64,000 bases of DNA, from assembly GCA_963210315.1 (NCBI GenBank), contig OY723292.1, positions 1,116,001 through 1,180,000 on the forward strand. The letters run 5' to 3'. A model generated the notes under the pieces. That model saw only the letters and a program-made list of their open reading frames with translations. It did not search any database and was not told where the DNA came from. Made by a program: the position numbers and the translations under genes. This DNA is from Rhynchopus euleeides (lineage: Eukaryota > Euglenozoa > Diplonemea > Diplonemida > Diplonemidae). Below are positions 20,352 through 31,003 of the stretch, one piece after another. Within the stretch, counting starts at the first letter, position 1, and the number at the start of each line of letters is the position of its first letter.

Positions 20352-21285
20352 TGGTGTGCCCACGCATGGTGTTCCGTTGAGGGCTGCATCAGGGGGCGTG
20401 TTGCCCTCTGCCGCTGGAAGTAACCGCCGTGGGCTCCAGGCTCTCTGGCCCTGCAACACATACGCATTTGATGGGCCCCACTCCGATCCGCCCGGAGCTC
20501 AGAAAATCAATTGTATGCGGTTCTGGGAGGGAATAATGCCTTGACACCTGGGCTCTGGGGAGGTGGGCGTCGAGATTGCGGCAGGCGCGGTGAATCCCAT
20601 CAACCTCGACGGCGCTGGGAGGGTGAGTGTGACAGTGGAGATCACATCAAGAGCAAGTGCTCGGTGTGTGTCTACACTAATTTGTAAAGATCCACGTGGT
20701 GTGGTTACCTCTATCCCGACGCCCCCTGTGACTACGACCCCGTCCTCCCCAGAGGCGACCGCGCCTGCCTCTGCAGCCCTGTGGACGCCATCCCCTGCAC
20801 CCCACCGCCGCATGTGACGCATGTGGAGGCTCTCCCCTCCGCCCCGCCACCCCATGTGCCTGTGCCTCAGCCCTCCCCTGAGGCAACCCCGTGTGCCGCT
20901 GTCCCCGAGCCCGCCACCCCTCCAGCTGTGCTGAAGGGGCTGGCCTACACCGTGTGCTCCCCGGGCTCACCCCACCGCCACCTGATGCAGCCTCGTGGGA
21001 GGCTCTCACCCGACGGCACCCGGCCGTCCATCCCCGCCGTGGCGCAGCTGAAGCGCGCCGCCTTCGAGGCGCATGCCGGTTCTACCCCGGTACTGCCTGC
21101 CCAGAGGCCGAGGGTCGATTCCGTGATCCCCATTCCTGGTGCCTGGGAAGAACACTGGAATGCGTGTGCTGTACGAAGAGTGTGATGCTGTGTACACCCA
21201 ACTCACACGGCTTCCGTCGCCTGCCCTGGAGTTCACCTGGACTTACGACACCACCCAGAAGTGTTAACATTTGGGCCTAGAGGTT
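20352..21285 (+). other. uncertain region, possible exon at 20751-21185
   Basis: The frame 20751-21185 translates to Pro-rich sequence followed by a more protein-like end (LAYTVCSPGSPHRHLMQPRG, RPSIPAVAQLKRAAFEAHAG). An acceptor-like CGTCCTCCCCAG sits just before it. A possible exon upstream (20545-20620) ends at GGTGAGTG, which is not the GTATG donor seen elsewhere. No start can be defined and no family is recognised. 20637-20695 is a dispersed repeat shared with 15510-15575, which argues against continuous coding. Confidence 0.2.
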
Positions 21286-21417
21286 CCCCCCCACGTCCAG
21301 GTTTGCAACCCGACAAAGGGGAAGCCAGAACGAGCGTAGCGATCTGAGGGGTCCTGCTTTCTTTTCTTCTCGAGAGATTTCCCCACCCCCTCCCCCCTCC
21401 GCTGCAGGCATGTCGCT

Positions 21418-21683
21418 AAGCGTCGACCGTCGACCCAGTGATTTTTGGTTTCCCCCCCCCCATAAAAAAGCGTCGACCCAGCGTCAACCCAGTGGAACTG
21501 GGTTGACGCTTGGTCGAGGCTTGGAGCGTCGACCCAGTGGAACTGAGTTGCCATTCAAGCCTGGACCAAGCGTCAACCCATTTATTACGCTGGGTCGATG
21601 CTTACCTAGCGTTGACCCGATTACACTGGGTCGACGCTCACCAAGCATCGACCAAGCGTCAACCCACTTTCACTGGGTCGACG
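21418..21683. repeat. alternating-orientation GTCGACCCAGTG / CACTGGGTCGAC repeat
   Basis: About ten copies of a 12-14-bp word (GCGTCGACCCAGTG and variants, with GTTGACC or ATCGACC) occur in both orientations, so the region can form several adjacent hairpins. A separate array with different GTCGAC-centred words lies at 59490-59635. Confidence 0.7.
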
Positions 21684-21716
21684 TCGAAGAGAGTATGGTT
21701 ATGCAGGAACAGATGC

Positions 21717-21940
21717 TCACTACCGTGGCCTCCGGCGGCTGGGGGGCTCCGCCCCCCAGACCCCCCTGTGGTGCATGTCTCGTACTCAAGTCATTCGATT
21801 ACCACCAGGTCAGGGAATCCAACCACTCCAGTAGCCTCAGGGGGACGCAGCCAACTCACACAGAACCTGTACGCCCACAATGAACAGATGTTCACTACCG
21901 TGGCCTCCGGCGGCTGGGGGGCTCTGCCCCCAGACCCCCC
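21717..21940 (+). repeat. second pair of the 50-bp GC-hairpin dispersed repeat
   Basis: Copies at 21717-21766 and 21892-21940 are separated by the same kind of spacer as at 6425-6549 (GACGCAGCCAACTCACACAG is shared). Pair spacing is ~175 bp in both places, so a larger unit was duplicated or moved as a block. Confidence 0.75.
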
Positions 21941-22726
21941 ATCTCGCGCGCCCGTCTAGTAACCAAGTCCTTGCGCTTCAACGGCCGTGGCACATCAGGG
22001 GGTAGCGTCGAAAGCATGGTCCCGAAAGCCATTATTTGGGTTTCCTCCACCCGAGGATGGCGCGAGCGGGAGAGGAACCACGGAAGGAACCCAGCGCCTC
22101 ACACCGTGCCCACCTAGTGGTCCACCGACGGGAAAATTAGGCAACAACACGAGCGCGCGCGAAGCGCGCGCGAGAAAAATTGCCCCCTAGTGTTTTCCCC
22201 CCTGATTCCCCCCCCCAAAACAGGAGCGTCAACCCACCAAATCTCCAAAATCGAAAAGTTAGCGACAGGCCTGCCTCCGCTGTGTGTTTATCTCTTATCG
22301 GTTATTGTGTTGACGATGTGTCGGGTGGCAGTGGAGGAGCACCACCAGAGTGTGCTCGGTGTGTCCCTCCGCTTCTCTCGACAGACCCCCGTGTGTGTGT
22401 GTGGGTGGGCGGCGGATGCATGCCGACAAGATGCCCACGCGATGGTTTGCGCCCCCTAACCCCCTAACCCTCCACCCCCGCGCTCATGGCACCGCACCCT
22501 GCGCCCCCCTGCATCACCCCCGCATCACACCATCTCACAAAACGTGACAGGCCTCCCCACGGAGCTACTCAATCCGCGCCACATCCGCTAAACAGCTTCC
22601 ACTCTAGCGAGCACAACGCTGCTCCCTCACCCACCCCACCCCCCTCGCCCCGGCTTGCTTTGCCTCCCCCCTCACGCACTTCCACCACCACCACAAACTT
22701 GCCCCCTCTCCAGGCACCGCCTCTGC
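21941..22726. other. intergenic; GC palindrome and leader of the zinc-finger gene
   Basis: GCGCGCGCGAAGCGCGCGC at about 22153-22171 is a perfect hairpin. A related one is at 45162-45186. A long pyrimidine-rich stretch ending CCCCCTCTCCAG at 22713 lies 13 nt before the ATG at 22727, a good trans-splice acceptor. Confidence 0.5.
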
Positions 22727-23953
22727 ATGCTGTACGTGGTGCTCGTTGACGGGCTCACAGATGCAGATGCAGCACTCGAGTGGCTGCAGCTGGACGAGGC
22801 ACATTCCGCAAAGCTGAGCGGTGCCAAACACCTCAGCGTCATCGTCTACTGCGAGCCGGGCGGTAACGTCGCGCAGCAGGCCCAGGCGCAGCAGCTCGAC
22901 TGCGCTGCCTGCAGCTGCGTGGAGGAGACGTGCATCGAGGCAGGCCGCGCCCTGGGCGCGCTGGGGGACCGCCTGTCCGATGTAGCTGTGTTCCTCGTCA
23001 CGTTTGACGAGGGGCAGCCCGTGGCAAGCCTGGACAGCCACTGGACGGGCTACCTCCAGGCGCGCATCCTCCGCCTGCCCGGGTCCAGCGAGTGCTTCTG
23101 CGGCACGCCGCCGCCCAGCCTCACAGCCCTGCTGGACAGCATGCCGCCCGCCGCCTTCCACGTCCCTGCGGACCACTTCGGCAGGCCTGCGCGCCACACC
23201 CTCGCTGCAGCATCACGCGACCCCCCGCGGCAGCGGCGTGGGAGGGATCGCCTGATTGTGACATACTGCAACCGCTGCGGGCGTGCCCTGTGGAACGATG
23301 CCGACAGGCAGGAGCACAGCAAGGCGTTGCCCTGCACCGCATGTGGGAGGCAGTTCTGCACCCGGAAGGCCCTGTCGGTGCACATCGAGTCGCAGCACCC
23401 GCGTTGCACGGAGGAGCACTGCGGGTGCGGCGAGATCTTCGTGGATGCAGCCGCCCTGCGGCGGCACGTCTCCGACCTGCACAAACCCATCGCCTGCGGG
23501 GTCTGCCAGAAGAAGTTCACCAGCATCAAAAGCGCCACGCGGCATGCCGTGTCGGCACACCCCCCGCTGGGCACACCGCTGCCCATCCAGGTGACCGCGG
23601 CGGGCAACCGCGCCGTGCGGCACGTCTGCTGCAAAAAATGCGGCGCCCTCGGGCAGGGCCACGTGTGCCCCATCCCCGACTCGGAGGTGACGGTACACGA
23701 CCTGAGCACCCCGTCCCCGCTGCGCTCGCTGATGTCCGGGAGGGTGGGCGGGGCTGGGCCCACGCCCCTTAGACAGGCGCCGCCACCACGGCTCTCGGGC
23801 CTTGCGGCAGCGGTGCCGCGGCACGTGCCTGTGGAGGTGGTGGTGGGTTCGCAGCAGGGCTCGGCGCGGTCGAGCATGGCGAGTGTGAATGGGGGGAAGG
23901 CGTCCCCCTCCTCCCGGTCAGCTTCATCCGCCTCGTCGTCGTATTCTGAGTGA
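22727..23953 (+). CDS. C2H2-type zinc-finger protein
   Basis: Predicted 408 aa. Residues 1-175 form an unrecognised domain rich in Cys and acidic residues (MLYVVLVDGLTDADAALEWL ...). From about residue 181 to 280 there are four Cys2His2-like fingers in tandem: YCNRCGRALW..., PCTACGRQFCTRKALSVHIE with SQH, CGCGEIFVDAAALRRHV with SDLH, and ACGVCQKKFTSIKSATRHA with VSAH. A further Cys cluster follows (CCKKCGALGQGHVCP). The C-terminal ~100 residues are Pro/Ser-rich and probably disordered. C2H2 arrays usually bind nucleic acid, so a DNA- or RNA-binding role is inferred; the N-terminal domain gives no further hint. The start is set by the acceptor CTCTCCAG 13 nt upstream. The open frame further upstream is low complexity. 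Confidence 0.8.
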   Translation: MLYVVLVDGLTDADAALEWLQLDEAHSAKLSGAKHLSVIVYCEPGGNVAQQAQAQQLDCAACSCVEETCIEAGRALGALGDRLSDVAVFLVTFDEGQPVASLDSHWTGYLQARILRLPGSSECFCGTPPPSLTALLDSMPPAAFHVPADHFGRPARHTLAAASRDPPRQRRGRDRLIVTYCNRCGRALWNDADRQEHSKALPCTACGRQFCTRKALSVHIESQHPRCTEEHCGCGEIFVDAAALRRHVSDLHKPIACGVCQKKFTSIKSATRHAVSAHPPLGTPLPIQVTAAGNRAVRHVCCKKCGALGQGHVCPIPDSEVTVHDLSTPSPLRSLMSGRVGGAGPTPLRQAPPPRLSGLAAAVPRHVPVEVVVGSQQGSARSSMASVNGGKASPSSRSASSASSSYSE

Positions 23954-24950
23954 GTGTGATGTGGGGGCACCGCAGTGCTGTCAACTGCATACACATCACA
24001 GCGGCTTTGGAGTGCCTTAGCTGCAGGTGGTGTTGCTTTGTTCAGAAATTGCATTCGTAGAGACTAAGCAGGGGCCCCCCGCCCCCAGGTTCCCTGCCCA
24101 CCTGGTCGCACTCAAATGCCTCACACCGGATCTCTCCCCACCCGGTGGTCCACCTGACGGATAAGCAGGGAGGCTGTGGTGCAGCATCTTTCTCCCAGCA
24201 AAGGTGATGCCAGGCGGAAGCGCACCGATAAGGCGGAGAAGTGGGGCCACTCTCATGCGCCTGCAGACCACACACCGGGCACTTCCGTATTAGGCAATAC
24301 CCACCGCCACCCCTGCGTGGTTCGTGTCTCATCAGCGGGTGAGGCAAACACGGCTTTTTCTGTTTCCCTTTCGTAACCAGGGGGGGGGGGCAGGCAAATG
24401 GGAATATAGGGGGGTGGTGGGATGTATGAATAGAAGTTTCCCTCCTTCTACTGACTTGCGCAGGGTTCAGCGCCATTGGTGAGCAGGTGGGGGGGGGGGC
24501 GGGGCGGGCGGTGGGGGAGAGGATGTTCTTTGTATTCCAACCAGGTTTTCTCCGTTGTTTTCCTCCGTTGTCTAGCCTTAGAGTGACTCGAGTACACACA
24601 GTGAGCTTCCGGCGGGTGTCTGTGGGTCACACTCCCTCCCCCCCCCCCCCCCCCCCCCCCAAGGCGGCGAGCCATCCCCTTCTACCCGGGTCTGTGACCC
24701 AAGCAGGCACCTGCGCCGACAAACACAATAATCTGCCAACCTCCACCCTTCCCCTCCTGCCACACAACCCCACACACACACCCTCAGCAGGGAGCACGCA
24801 CACACACACCCTTGCTCTCCCCATCCATTCGGCATGTCTCCGTTGCGCTAGAGGCGGGTCAAAACAAAACCTTTGCAAAGTTTCGAACGGTTTTCCCTCG
24901 CTACACCCCCCCCCCCCCCCCCCACACCCCACTACCACCCCCAGTCCCAA
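23954..24950. other. intergenic with poly-C/poly-G tracts
   Basis: No gene is seen. It contains a ~22-nt C run at about 24639 and another C run at about 24906, followed by CACTACCACCCCCAG (AG at 24943-24944), the likely trans-splice acceptor of the next gene, 6 nt before its ATG. Confidence 0.5.
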
Positions 24951-26252
24951 ATGCACGGCAGCCATAGAGCCGGTGCGGCCTCACGGCAGCACCACCCTGG
25001 CAGCCCCTATTACGACAGCGAGACTTTCGAGGAGGACATGTCGTACGACGCCAGCACCGCCTCTTCCTCCTGCGGCTGGGCGAAGCGGCAAGGCCACGCA
25101 TATGACTATCACGACCGCCCCAGCCAGCGGCAGCAGCAGGGGAGGCACAGCGGCGGCGCTGCCCACCGGGGCAGCTGGGAGGGGCGCAGCGCTGCGTCTG
25201 ATGAGTACTCCGAGGCACGGTTGGAGAGGGAGCGCTTCGAGGCGGATGTGCTGGGCGGTGCGTTCGATCGGATCAGCCGCGTCGACCCGCTGCAGCAGCA
25301 GCACCACCGCCACCGCCGTCACCCCTCAGCCAGCCCGCGGCACGACACCCACCGCCGCAGCCACCACCGCCAGCAGCAGCAGCAGCCGCATGGCCCCCCG
25401 GCCTTCGGGGGGCGGAGCCCCCCACGCCCGCACAGCAGCCATGTCCACAGCAGCCACCGGCAGCGGCACACGCCCCGGCACCCAAAAGCACAGCGCGGCG
25501 GGAGTGAGTTTGAGCTGGACCTGTCGGGTGGGCCGTTGGGAGGTGGCGGGGCCCAGCAGCAGGAGCAGCAGCAGCAGCCGGGCGCCCACACCGCCACCCC
25601 GCGCAGCGCCGTGTCCCAGCTGTACTACGACACGCTGCGGAAGGTGGAGGAGGCGGAGCGGGAGTTGGATTTGACGCCGCCGCCGCCGCCGCACCACCCC
25701 CACCACCACCACCACCGCCCTTCCCAGGAATGGCATTCCTTAGGGCAGCCGGTGCTGGGCGCCTGTGTCCCTTTCCCAGGTGGTGGTGGCGGTGTGGATG
25801 GGCGGGGTGGCCAGGAGGGTGGCCCCACCCTGCACCTGCAGCTGCTTGCTGCGGAGAGCCGTGCCGCGTCGCTGCGGTCGCTGATGCACACGGCTGCGCG
25901 GGAGAAGCAGAGGGAGGCAGACGGGATGCGGCGTACTCTGGAGGCGGCTTACACTGCGCCCTACCCGCCCTACCTTCGGAACAACAGCAGGGACGACCCT
26001 GTCTTCGAGAAGGAGGGTGGTGCCGAAGGCTCCGAGGCTGGGGGTGGCGATGGCGGGGAGCAGCAGCAGAAGCCGCAGAAACAGCAGCAGCAGCAGCATC
26101 AGCAGACCCCTGTTGCAACCGGGGGCGACGCCCCCGGGGATGCCAAGGGGGGTGGCGGCGGTGCAGCAGGGGAAACCGGCTCAGGTGGGGGCCGTGCCGC
26201 CGCAGAGCCCGGGGGGGATGCGGTTGCCGATAGATATGCTGTGTTTTGGTGA
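24951..26252 (+). CDS. Gln/His/Gly-rich low-complexity protein
   Basis: Predicted 433 aa, unrecognised. Low-complexity tracts of His, Gln, Pro and Gly dominate. Two segments look ordered: around residues 80-105 (DEYSEARLERERFEADVLGG, then AFDRIS) and around 220-345 (SQLYYDTLRKVEEAERELDL, LQLLAAESRAASLRSLMHTA, AREKQREADGMRRTLEAAY), both charged and helical. This suits a scaffold or RNA-binding disordered protein, but no family can be named. The reading frame is supported by sustained codon bias over 1.3 kb. ATG 24951 is chosen because it is the first ATG after the CCACCCCCAG acceptor. The open frame extends upstream only through poly-C sequence without an ATG. Confidence 0.65.
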   Translation: MHGSHRAGAASRQHHPGSPYYDSETFEEDMSYDASTASSSCGWAKRQGHAYDYHDRPSQRQQQGRHSGGAAHRGSWEGRSAASDEYSEARLERERFEADVLGGAFDRISRVDPLQQQHHRHRRHPSASPRHDTHRRSHHRQQQQQPHGPPAFGGRSPPRPHSSHVHSSHRQRHTPRHPKAQRGGSEFELDLSGGPLGGGGAQQQEQQQQPGAHTATPRSAVSQLYYDTLRKVEEAERELDLTPPPPPHHPHHHHHRPSQEWHSLGQPVLGACVPFPGGGGGVDGRGGQEGGPTLHLQLLAAESRAASLRSLMHTAAREKQREADGMRRTLEAAYTAPYPPYLRNNSRDDPVFEKEGGAEGSEAGGGDGGEQQQKPQKQQQQQHQQTPVATGGDAPGDAKGGGGGAAGETGSGGGRAAAEPGGDAVADRYAVFW

Positions 26253-26774
26253 GGGGTGGTGGGTGGTGTGGGGGTCCTGTTGCATGAGGAGGGGGTGGTT
26301 GGGGGGGGGGGGGGCGTGCCGCTCGGTGTGTCGAGTTGTTGTGAGACGAAGAGGCAATCACAAAGGCCTGCGGATGTGGCGGATGCGTGGGTGTTATTAG
26401 GCAGGGGGGGATCTGTGTGTTCTGCAGTGCCGCAGGCAAATATTCAGTCCAAAAAGTTTTTCACGTGTGCATGGGCCACCGGCTTTTCGGGCAGCCTTGT
26501 GTGTTGAACACTGTTCAGGCTGCTGTGTTCCTGGAGGTGCGGTGCATCACCCTGGGCATCATGTGAGCACACCCTGGCACTGGCACTGTGTAGATAGCAG
26601 CGCCATATTCGTGTTATGTATGTAGTAGAGCTAGCAGAGGTGATGTGAAGCACTGCGCGCCGAGCCCCACCCCACCCCCACCCCTTGCCACCCTTCGATC
26701 CTCTGCATTGCCCCTGCCTCCCCCAGCACACGGCAACACCCCGACACTACACGGCGCAGCAGCTGTGACACAAT
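26253..26774. other. intergenic; leader of the next gene
   Basis: No gene is seen. The pyrimidine-rich stretch ending CTGCCTCCCCCAG near 26726, and CACGGCGCAG near 26760, are candidate trans-splice acceptors for the gene starting at 26775. Confidence 0.4.
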
Positions 26775-27701
26775 ATGGGTGCTGAAGGTGACAGCCACCC
26801 GGCGCCTTCGGCGCCGCCACCGGGAGAGGCGCAGCCGGCGTCTGTGCATTGGACGTACGATGGTATTGGGCAGGCCGCGCCAGCGCAGCCGCAGGCGGCA
26901 GTGCCTGCGGTGCCCGCCACCGCACCACCGGCGCAGCAGCCGCAGGTGTACCGCCAGCCGCAGCACTTCCAGCAGCCGCAGCACTCGCAGCAGCAGCAGT
27001 ATGTGCAGTCGGGTCCGGCGCAGCCGCAGCACGTCCCTCCGCCGCAGCAGACAGTCGCGCCGCCCGCACCCGCGCCCGCGCCTGCCGCCCAACCCGCCCC
27101 AGATGCTGCGAGGCAGAGCACCACATCGCATGCCGACCCGAGAGCTGCTGCACTCCAGTATGCCATCAGCAACCCCGACAAGGCGGCGAAGGCTGCCAAC
27201 GCTGCATCGCAGGCGAACGACGCAACGAAGAAGGCGGGTGGGGTGAAGACCCTCGCAGGGTGCGCCGCTGTGGGTGCTGGTGTCGGCCTGCTCGTGTCCG
27301 GCCCCGTGCTGGCTGTGGCTGGGGCAGGCGCGCTGTGCTACGCCGCCACGCGCGACGGGAAAGGGGGGGATGTTGCGCGGACCACGGGGGACACGGCGTG
27401 CATCGCGTACGACAAGGCGAAGGAGGTGAACAATGAGCACCACATCACGGACAAGGCGAAGTCTGCCGCAAGTTCTGTTGCAACCTCGGCGAAGGAGGTC
27501 AACGAAAAGTACCACGTCACCGACAAGGTGAAGAGCGCGACCTCGACAGGCGTTACGAAGGCGAGGGAGGTTGATTCGAAGCACGACATCTCGGGCAAGG
27601 CGGCAGCCATGGCTGTCACCGGGATGAAGAGGCTGCAGGGCGCGCTGTCCAGCAAGGACAAGGCCCCGCCGGCAGCGGGGCAGCCGCCACCGCAGCAGTA
27701 G
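26775..27701 (+). CDS. Gln/Pro-rich membrane-associated protein with KEVNxxHHITDKxKSA-type repeats
   Basis: Predicted 308 aa. Residues 1-115 are Pro/Gln/Ala-rich. A Gly/Ala-rich hydrophobic stretch of about 35 residues (TLAGCAAVGAGVGLLVSGPV, LAVAGAGALCYAAT, near residues 157-190) could form a membrane hairpin. It is followed by three tandem motifs: AKEVNNEHHITDKAKSAASS, AKEVNEKYHVTDKVKSATST and AREVDSKHDISGKAAAM. Similar motifs occur in plant BPA1-like RNA-binding proteins and senescence/stress-associated membrane proteins. That resemblance is from memory and does not define function. The C-terminus is Pro/Gln-rich. A pyrimidine-rich acceptor region lies 15-50 nt upstream of ATG 26775. Confidence 0.7.
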   Translation: MGAEGDSHPAPSAPPPGEAQPASVHWTYDGIGQAAPAQPQAAVPAVPATAPPAQQPQVYRQPQHFQQPQHSQQQQYVQSGPAQPQHVPPPQQTVAPPAPAPAPAAQPAPDAARQSTTSHADPRAAALQYAISNPDKAAKAANAASQANDATKKAGGVKTLAGCAAVGAGVGLLVSGPVLAVAGAGALCYAATRDGKGGDVARTTGDTACIAYDKAKEVNNEHHITDKAKSAASSVATSAKEVNEKYHVTDKVKSATSTGVTKAREVDSKHDISGKAAAMAVTGMKRLQGALSSKDKAPPAAGQPPPQQ

Positions 27702-29158
27702 GTGCGATGTGAGTACCACACAGTGGAATCATCGCCGGAGTCCGCTCGGTGCCCTGCGCTAAACAAAAATCTTAGCGTGCGGATGTGTGTGTGGTGGGCG
27801 GGGGGTGGTTGTGGGGTTTGGGCACAGTAGTCCTCCACAGTGGTGGTCCCCCCCCTCCCCGCCCCCCCTCCCACACACGCTCGCGCGTGGCCCTGATGTG
27901 TTGCGTTGCACATACACGCCCTTTGTCGGGTTGTGATGATACGGGCAGAACGTGAGAGAGAGATTTGGCACAAAAGTCCTTCCCATCCATACCCCTACCC
28001 CTTGAACAGTTCATCCGATTCACTCAATACAATGCCATGTTTCTGAGGATTGTGTGCCCTACATGTTAGAGCACGCACTGCGCTTGTGGCACAAGCAAGC
28101 GCAGTGGTGTGCAAAGCAAAACTGCTCCTTCTGTCGTGCATCTTGTGTGGCTTGCCTCCCAAGCGGGTTGTGCTTGCGGTTGTGTTTATCCCGTTTGTGC
28201 CCATAGGGACCAACGGAGGTGGGGGTGGCAAGGGTGTGAGGTGATGGTGGCCGTTTGGACGGCAAGCTTTGAGAATGAGGCAGACTTCTTGGAACAGCAA
28301 GACCCCTCTCACCAGGGGCGTGAAGAGAAGCACAGCTAAAAAAAACCCCTCGTTGCTTTGGAGGAAATATCACAGACAAAAACCGTTCAACAGGCGGCAA
28401 CGATAAGAACATGCCGAGGGGGAGGGGTTTAAGAGCGAGTTGTGATAAAATCGGTGGTTTTGTTTGATATACAATGTCACATATCCTACAGTGTCCTGTT
28501 GCTGTGGCTGTGCCCATATGACGTGCGGTTTGTCCAGCACATCCCACCGGCCGTCTTGTCGACGTCAGGCTGGTGGTCGCCACCACCAAGAAAGCCTCGC
28601 TGAGCCTTGTTCTGCATTTGTGGTTCTGCTTACTTTAGCGTTACCCCCACAGGGGGGTGGGGGGTCAACTGTCCCTCCCATCTGCAACATCCACAAGGTG
28701 GTGCAAAATCGCCGCTAGCAACGCCTTGCCTTATGTGGTAGGCGGTGATGAGGGAGCTGACGTGCGTGCCGATGCATCCACACACATCCAGCAGTTTCAG
28801 CATTCAGTGCAGAACGAAGGGCACCTCCCCCCACCCCCTGCATAGCGAATGAAGGGAGATCATCCTTGTGCTTCCTTTCTTACTTCTATTTCAATACTCC
28901 GCCCTCCCCCGGGACGAGGGACGCCCCCCGTCTTCTGCTTGAGGCACAGAGCAGAACCGGTGATGTCGAAAAGGAAGGATACCCACGGGGGAGTCTTCGA
29001 TTTGGCACTCTGACTTACAGACACACAGCTTCAAGCACCCTGTGATGTGTGGTCATGGGGTCAGTATGACCACGGAGCGCGCGGGGCCTCCAGTTAGGGG
29101 GGACCCTTCGACGTGCAACTCGCAAAAGGGGGGGTGATGTCACTTACCTGAAACACAC
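27702..29158. other. intergenic, no gene recognised
   Basis: Only short frames are present. C-rich pyrimidine runs occur at 27846-27875. No RNA gene or strong repeat match within the window was noticed. Confidence 0.4.
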
Positions 29159-31003
29159 ATGCACACAGCAGGTGAGCAAAACATGGTGGGAGGCAACGAC
29201 ACCTTCCCGCAGGCGACTGCACCGCCGCTCAGGGAGTGCATGGGGTGCGGCAAGGATGCAGCGTCAGTGTGCCACGCCTGCAGGGATAGCGGTGTGACGG
29301 GGTGCTTCTGTGGTGATGCGTGTTTTGCAGCAGCGCATCCCATGAACGCGATTGCGGAGGTACACCGCCCCAGGTTCCACCCGGTCACGGAAGAGCAGAT
29401 GCTGGAGGTGTGTGGGGTTCACAACCAGCGTGCGGACCTGGTGTGCATGCATGAGGGGTGTGCGTCTCAGCTCATGTGCAATCGGTGTGTGTCGTTGGAT
29501 GCACATCAGAATCACCGCCTGAAACACGTCGATGATGCGTTCCACCCGACGAAGAGGGCGGTGCGTGCACAGCTCGACACCGTGCAGGCACAGCTGGCGG
29601 AGGCAAATGATAGGTGTGCGCGTGCGGTGGCGACGCTGGATCATATTGCTTCCAACTTCGACACGGAGGAGGTGGCGGTGGAGGTGCACTTCGACACGGC
29701 GGTGCTTGCACACAAGGAGGGCGACCAGCAGTGCGATGTTGCGGATGAGGAGGAGGAACTGCGTGGGAGGTTGTACCTGCACGAGGCACGTGCGCGCAAG
29801 AAGCAGCTGCGTGCGACGCCACACCTGCAACAGGAGGAGCGCCTCGTGAGGCAGGGCATCGCCGCCACACACGAGCTGCTGCACGAGAAGTACCTTCGTC
29901 TGTTCCGCGCACCTCAACATATCACCCTGTGCGAACACTACATCAAACAGCTGACTCCAGTGGTGCCACAGCTGGAGGCGACACTCGCCCTGCCTGAGAA
30001 GATGCCACGCACGCTGCAGCATCGCAGTGCACGGCTGAGCGCCCTGTGCACTGCGGAGGCGGTCCCTCCTGAGTGCTGCGGCAGGCTTGATGTCCCATCC
30101 GTCCGCATGCTGGTGAAAGCTCCTGCTGTGTACAACACTGCGGGATTACGTGTTTGCAGCGTGGCACTATCACCCTGTGGGAGGCTGTGCTGTGTTGGGA
30201 CTGATTCTGACGGCGGTGTATTCGTGTACGACACCAGTACTGCAGAGAAGGTGGTGCAGTTGAATCATGGCAATCTTGTTCAACATTGTCTTGCGTTCTC
30301 GAGATGTGGGAAGTGGCTTGCCACTACTTCACGTGACAGGATAGTTGCTGTGTTCTGCACAGCGACGTGGGAATGCATCCACCTGCTGCAAGGGCACACT
30401 GGCACATTATGTGCAGCAGCGTGGACACACACAGGTCGTCTGGTGACAGTGACAGGGTCACACGACAAGTCACTGCGTGTGTGGGATGTTGTGGAGGGTG
30501 TGTGTACCGATGAACTAAAACAATTCCGTGGCTACACCCTCGCAGTGTCACACACAAGCATCTTCGGCACAGCACCCGACGGGAAGACGATACACGAGTG
30601 GGACGTCAATACCCTGCAGCACACACACAGCCTCGATGGTCATACCAAATTCGTGATTCGAGTTACCCTCACCACGGACGAGACACAGCTGGTGTCGGGT
30701 TCCTACGACAAATCCGTGAAGGTGTGGTGCACGACCACACGCACCTGCCTGTCTACTCTGGGTACAGGCATAGAACAACTGCGGCATGTGCTGGTGTCGC
30801 AGCAGGCCGACATGGCGGTGGTTGTGGCGAGCCTCCTCACGAACGCATACCTTCTGAAGCTCAGCACAGGGGAGCGTGTGGGCACACTGCCTGTGTTCAA
30901 CTGTTATGCTGCCGCACTGAGCACCTGTGGCAGGTGGGTCTTCACCGGTGGGGACGGGCAGGTGCAGGTGACTGCTGTCGCCACATGCACCTCTGTGTCG
31001 TGA
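29159..31003 (+). CDS. zinc finger / B-box / coiled-coil / WD40 protein
   Basis: Predicted 614 aa. N-terminal Cys-rich module (CMGCGKDAASVCHACRDSGV ... CFCGDACFAAAH) is MYND- or HIT-like. It is followed by a B-box-type zinc finger (CGVHNQRADLVC ... CNRC VSLDAHQNH: C-x2-H-x7-C ... C-x2-C-x5-H-x2-H). A helical coiled-coil region (about 130-270) contains EEEELRGRLYLHEARARKKQ. About seven WD40 blades occupy the C-terminal half (VFVYDTST, LRVWDVVEG, IHEWDVNT, VKVWCTTT among the blade ends), giving a beta-propeller for protein contacts. The plan resembles TRIM-like adaptors without a RING, so a scaffold role in ubiquitin-type signalling is possible but inferred. An ATG at 29183 (MVGGNDTF) is an alternative start, because ACACAG/CAG acceptors lie at 29169-29172. 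A broken partial copy is at 7325-7612. Confidence 0.8.
   Translation: MHTAGEQNMVGGNDTFPQATAPPLRECMGCGKDAASVCHACRDSGVTGCFCGDACFAAAHPMNAIAEVHRPRFHPVTEEQMLEVCGVHNQRADLVCMHEGCASQLMCNRCVSLDAHQNHRLKHVDDAFHPTKRAVRAQLDTVQAQLAEANDRCARAVATLDHIASNFDTEEVAVEVHFDTAVLAHKEGDQQCDVADEEEELRGRLYLHEARARKKQLRATPHLQQEERLVRQGIAATHELLHEKYLRLFRAPQHITLCEHYIKQLTPVVPQLEATLALPEKMPRTLQHRSARLSALCTAEAVPPECCGRLDVPSVRMLVKAPAVYNTAGLRVCSVALSPCGRLCCVGTDSDGGVFVYDTSTAEKVVQLNHGNLVQHCLAFSRCGKWLATTSRDRIVAVFCTATWECIHLLQGHTGTLCAAAWTHTGRLVTVTGSHDKSLRVWDVVEGVCTDELKQFRGYTLAVSHTSIFGTAPDGKTIHEWDVNTLQHTHSLDGHTKFVIRVTLTTDETQLVSGSYDKSVKVWCTTTRTCLSTLGTGIEQLRHVLVSQQADMAVVVASLLTNAYLLKLSTGERVGTLPVFNCYAAALSTCGRWVFTGGDGQVQVTAVATCTSVS

Noticed and set aside
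25273..26439. Long minus-strand frame opposite the Q/H-rich gene; likewise 38702-40939 and 41781-44264 opposite the nucleoporin
   Set aside because: Antisense shadows of GC-rich repetitive codons; plus-strand frames have domains and intron structure.
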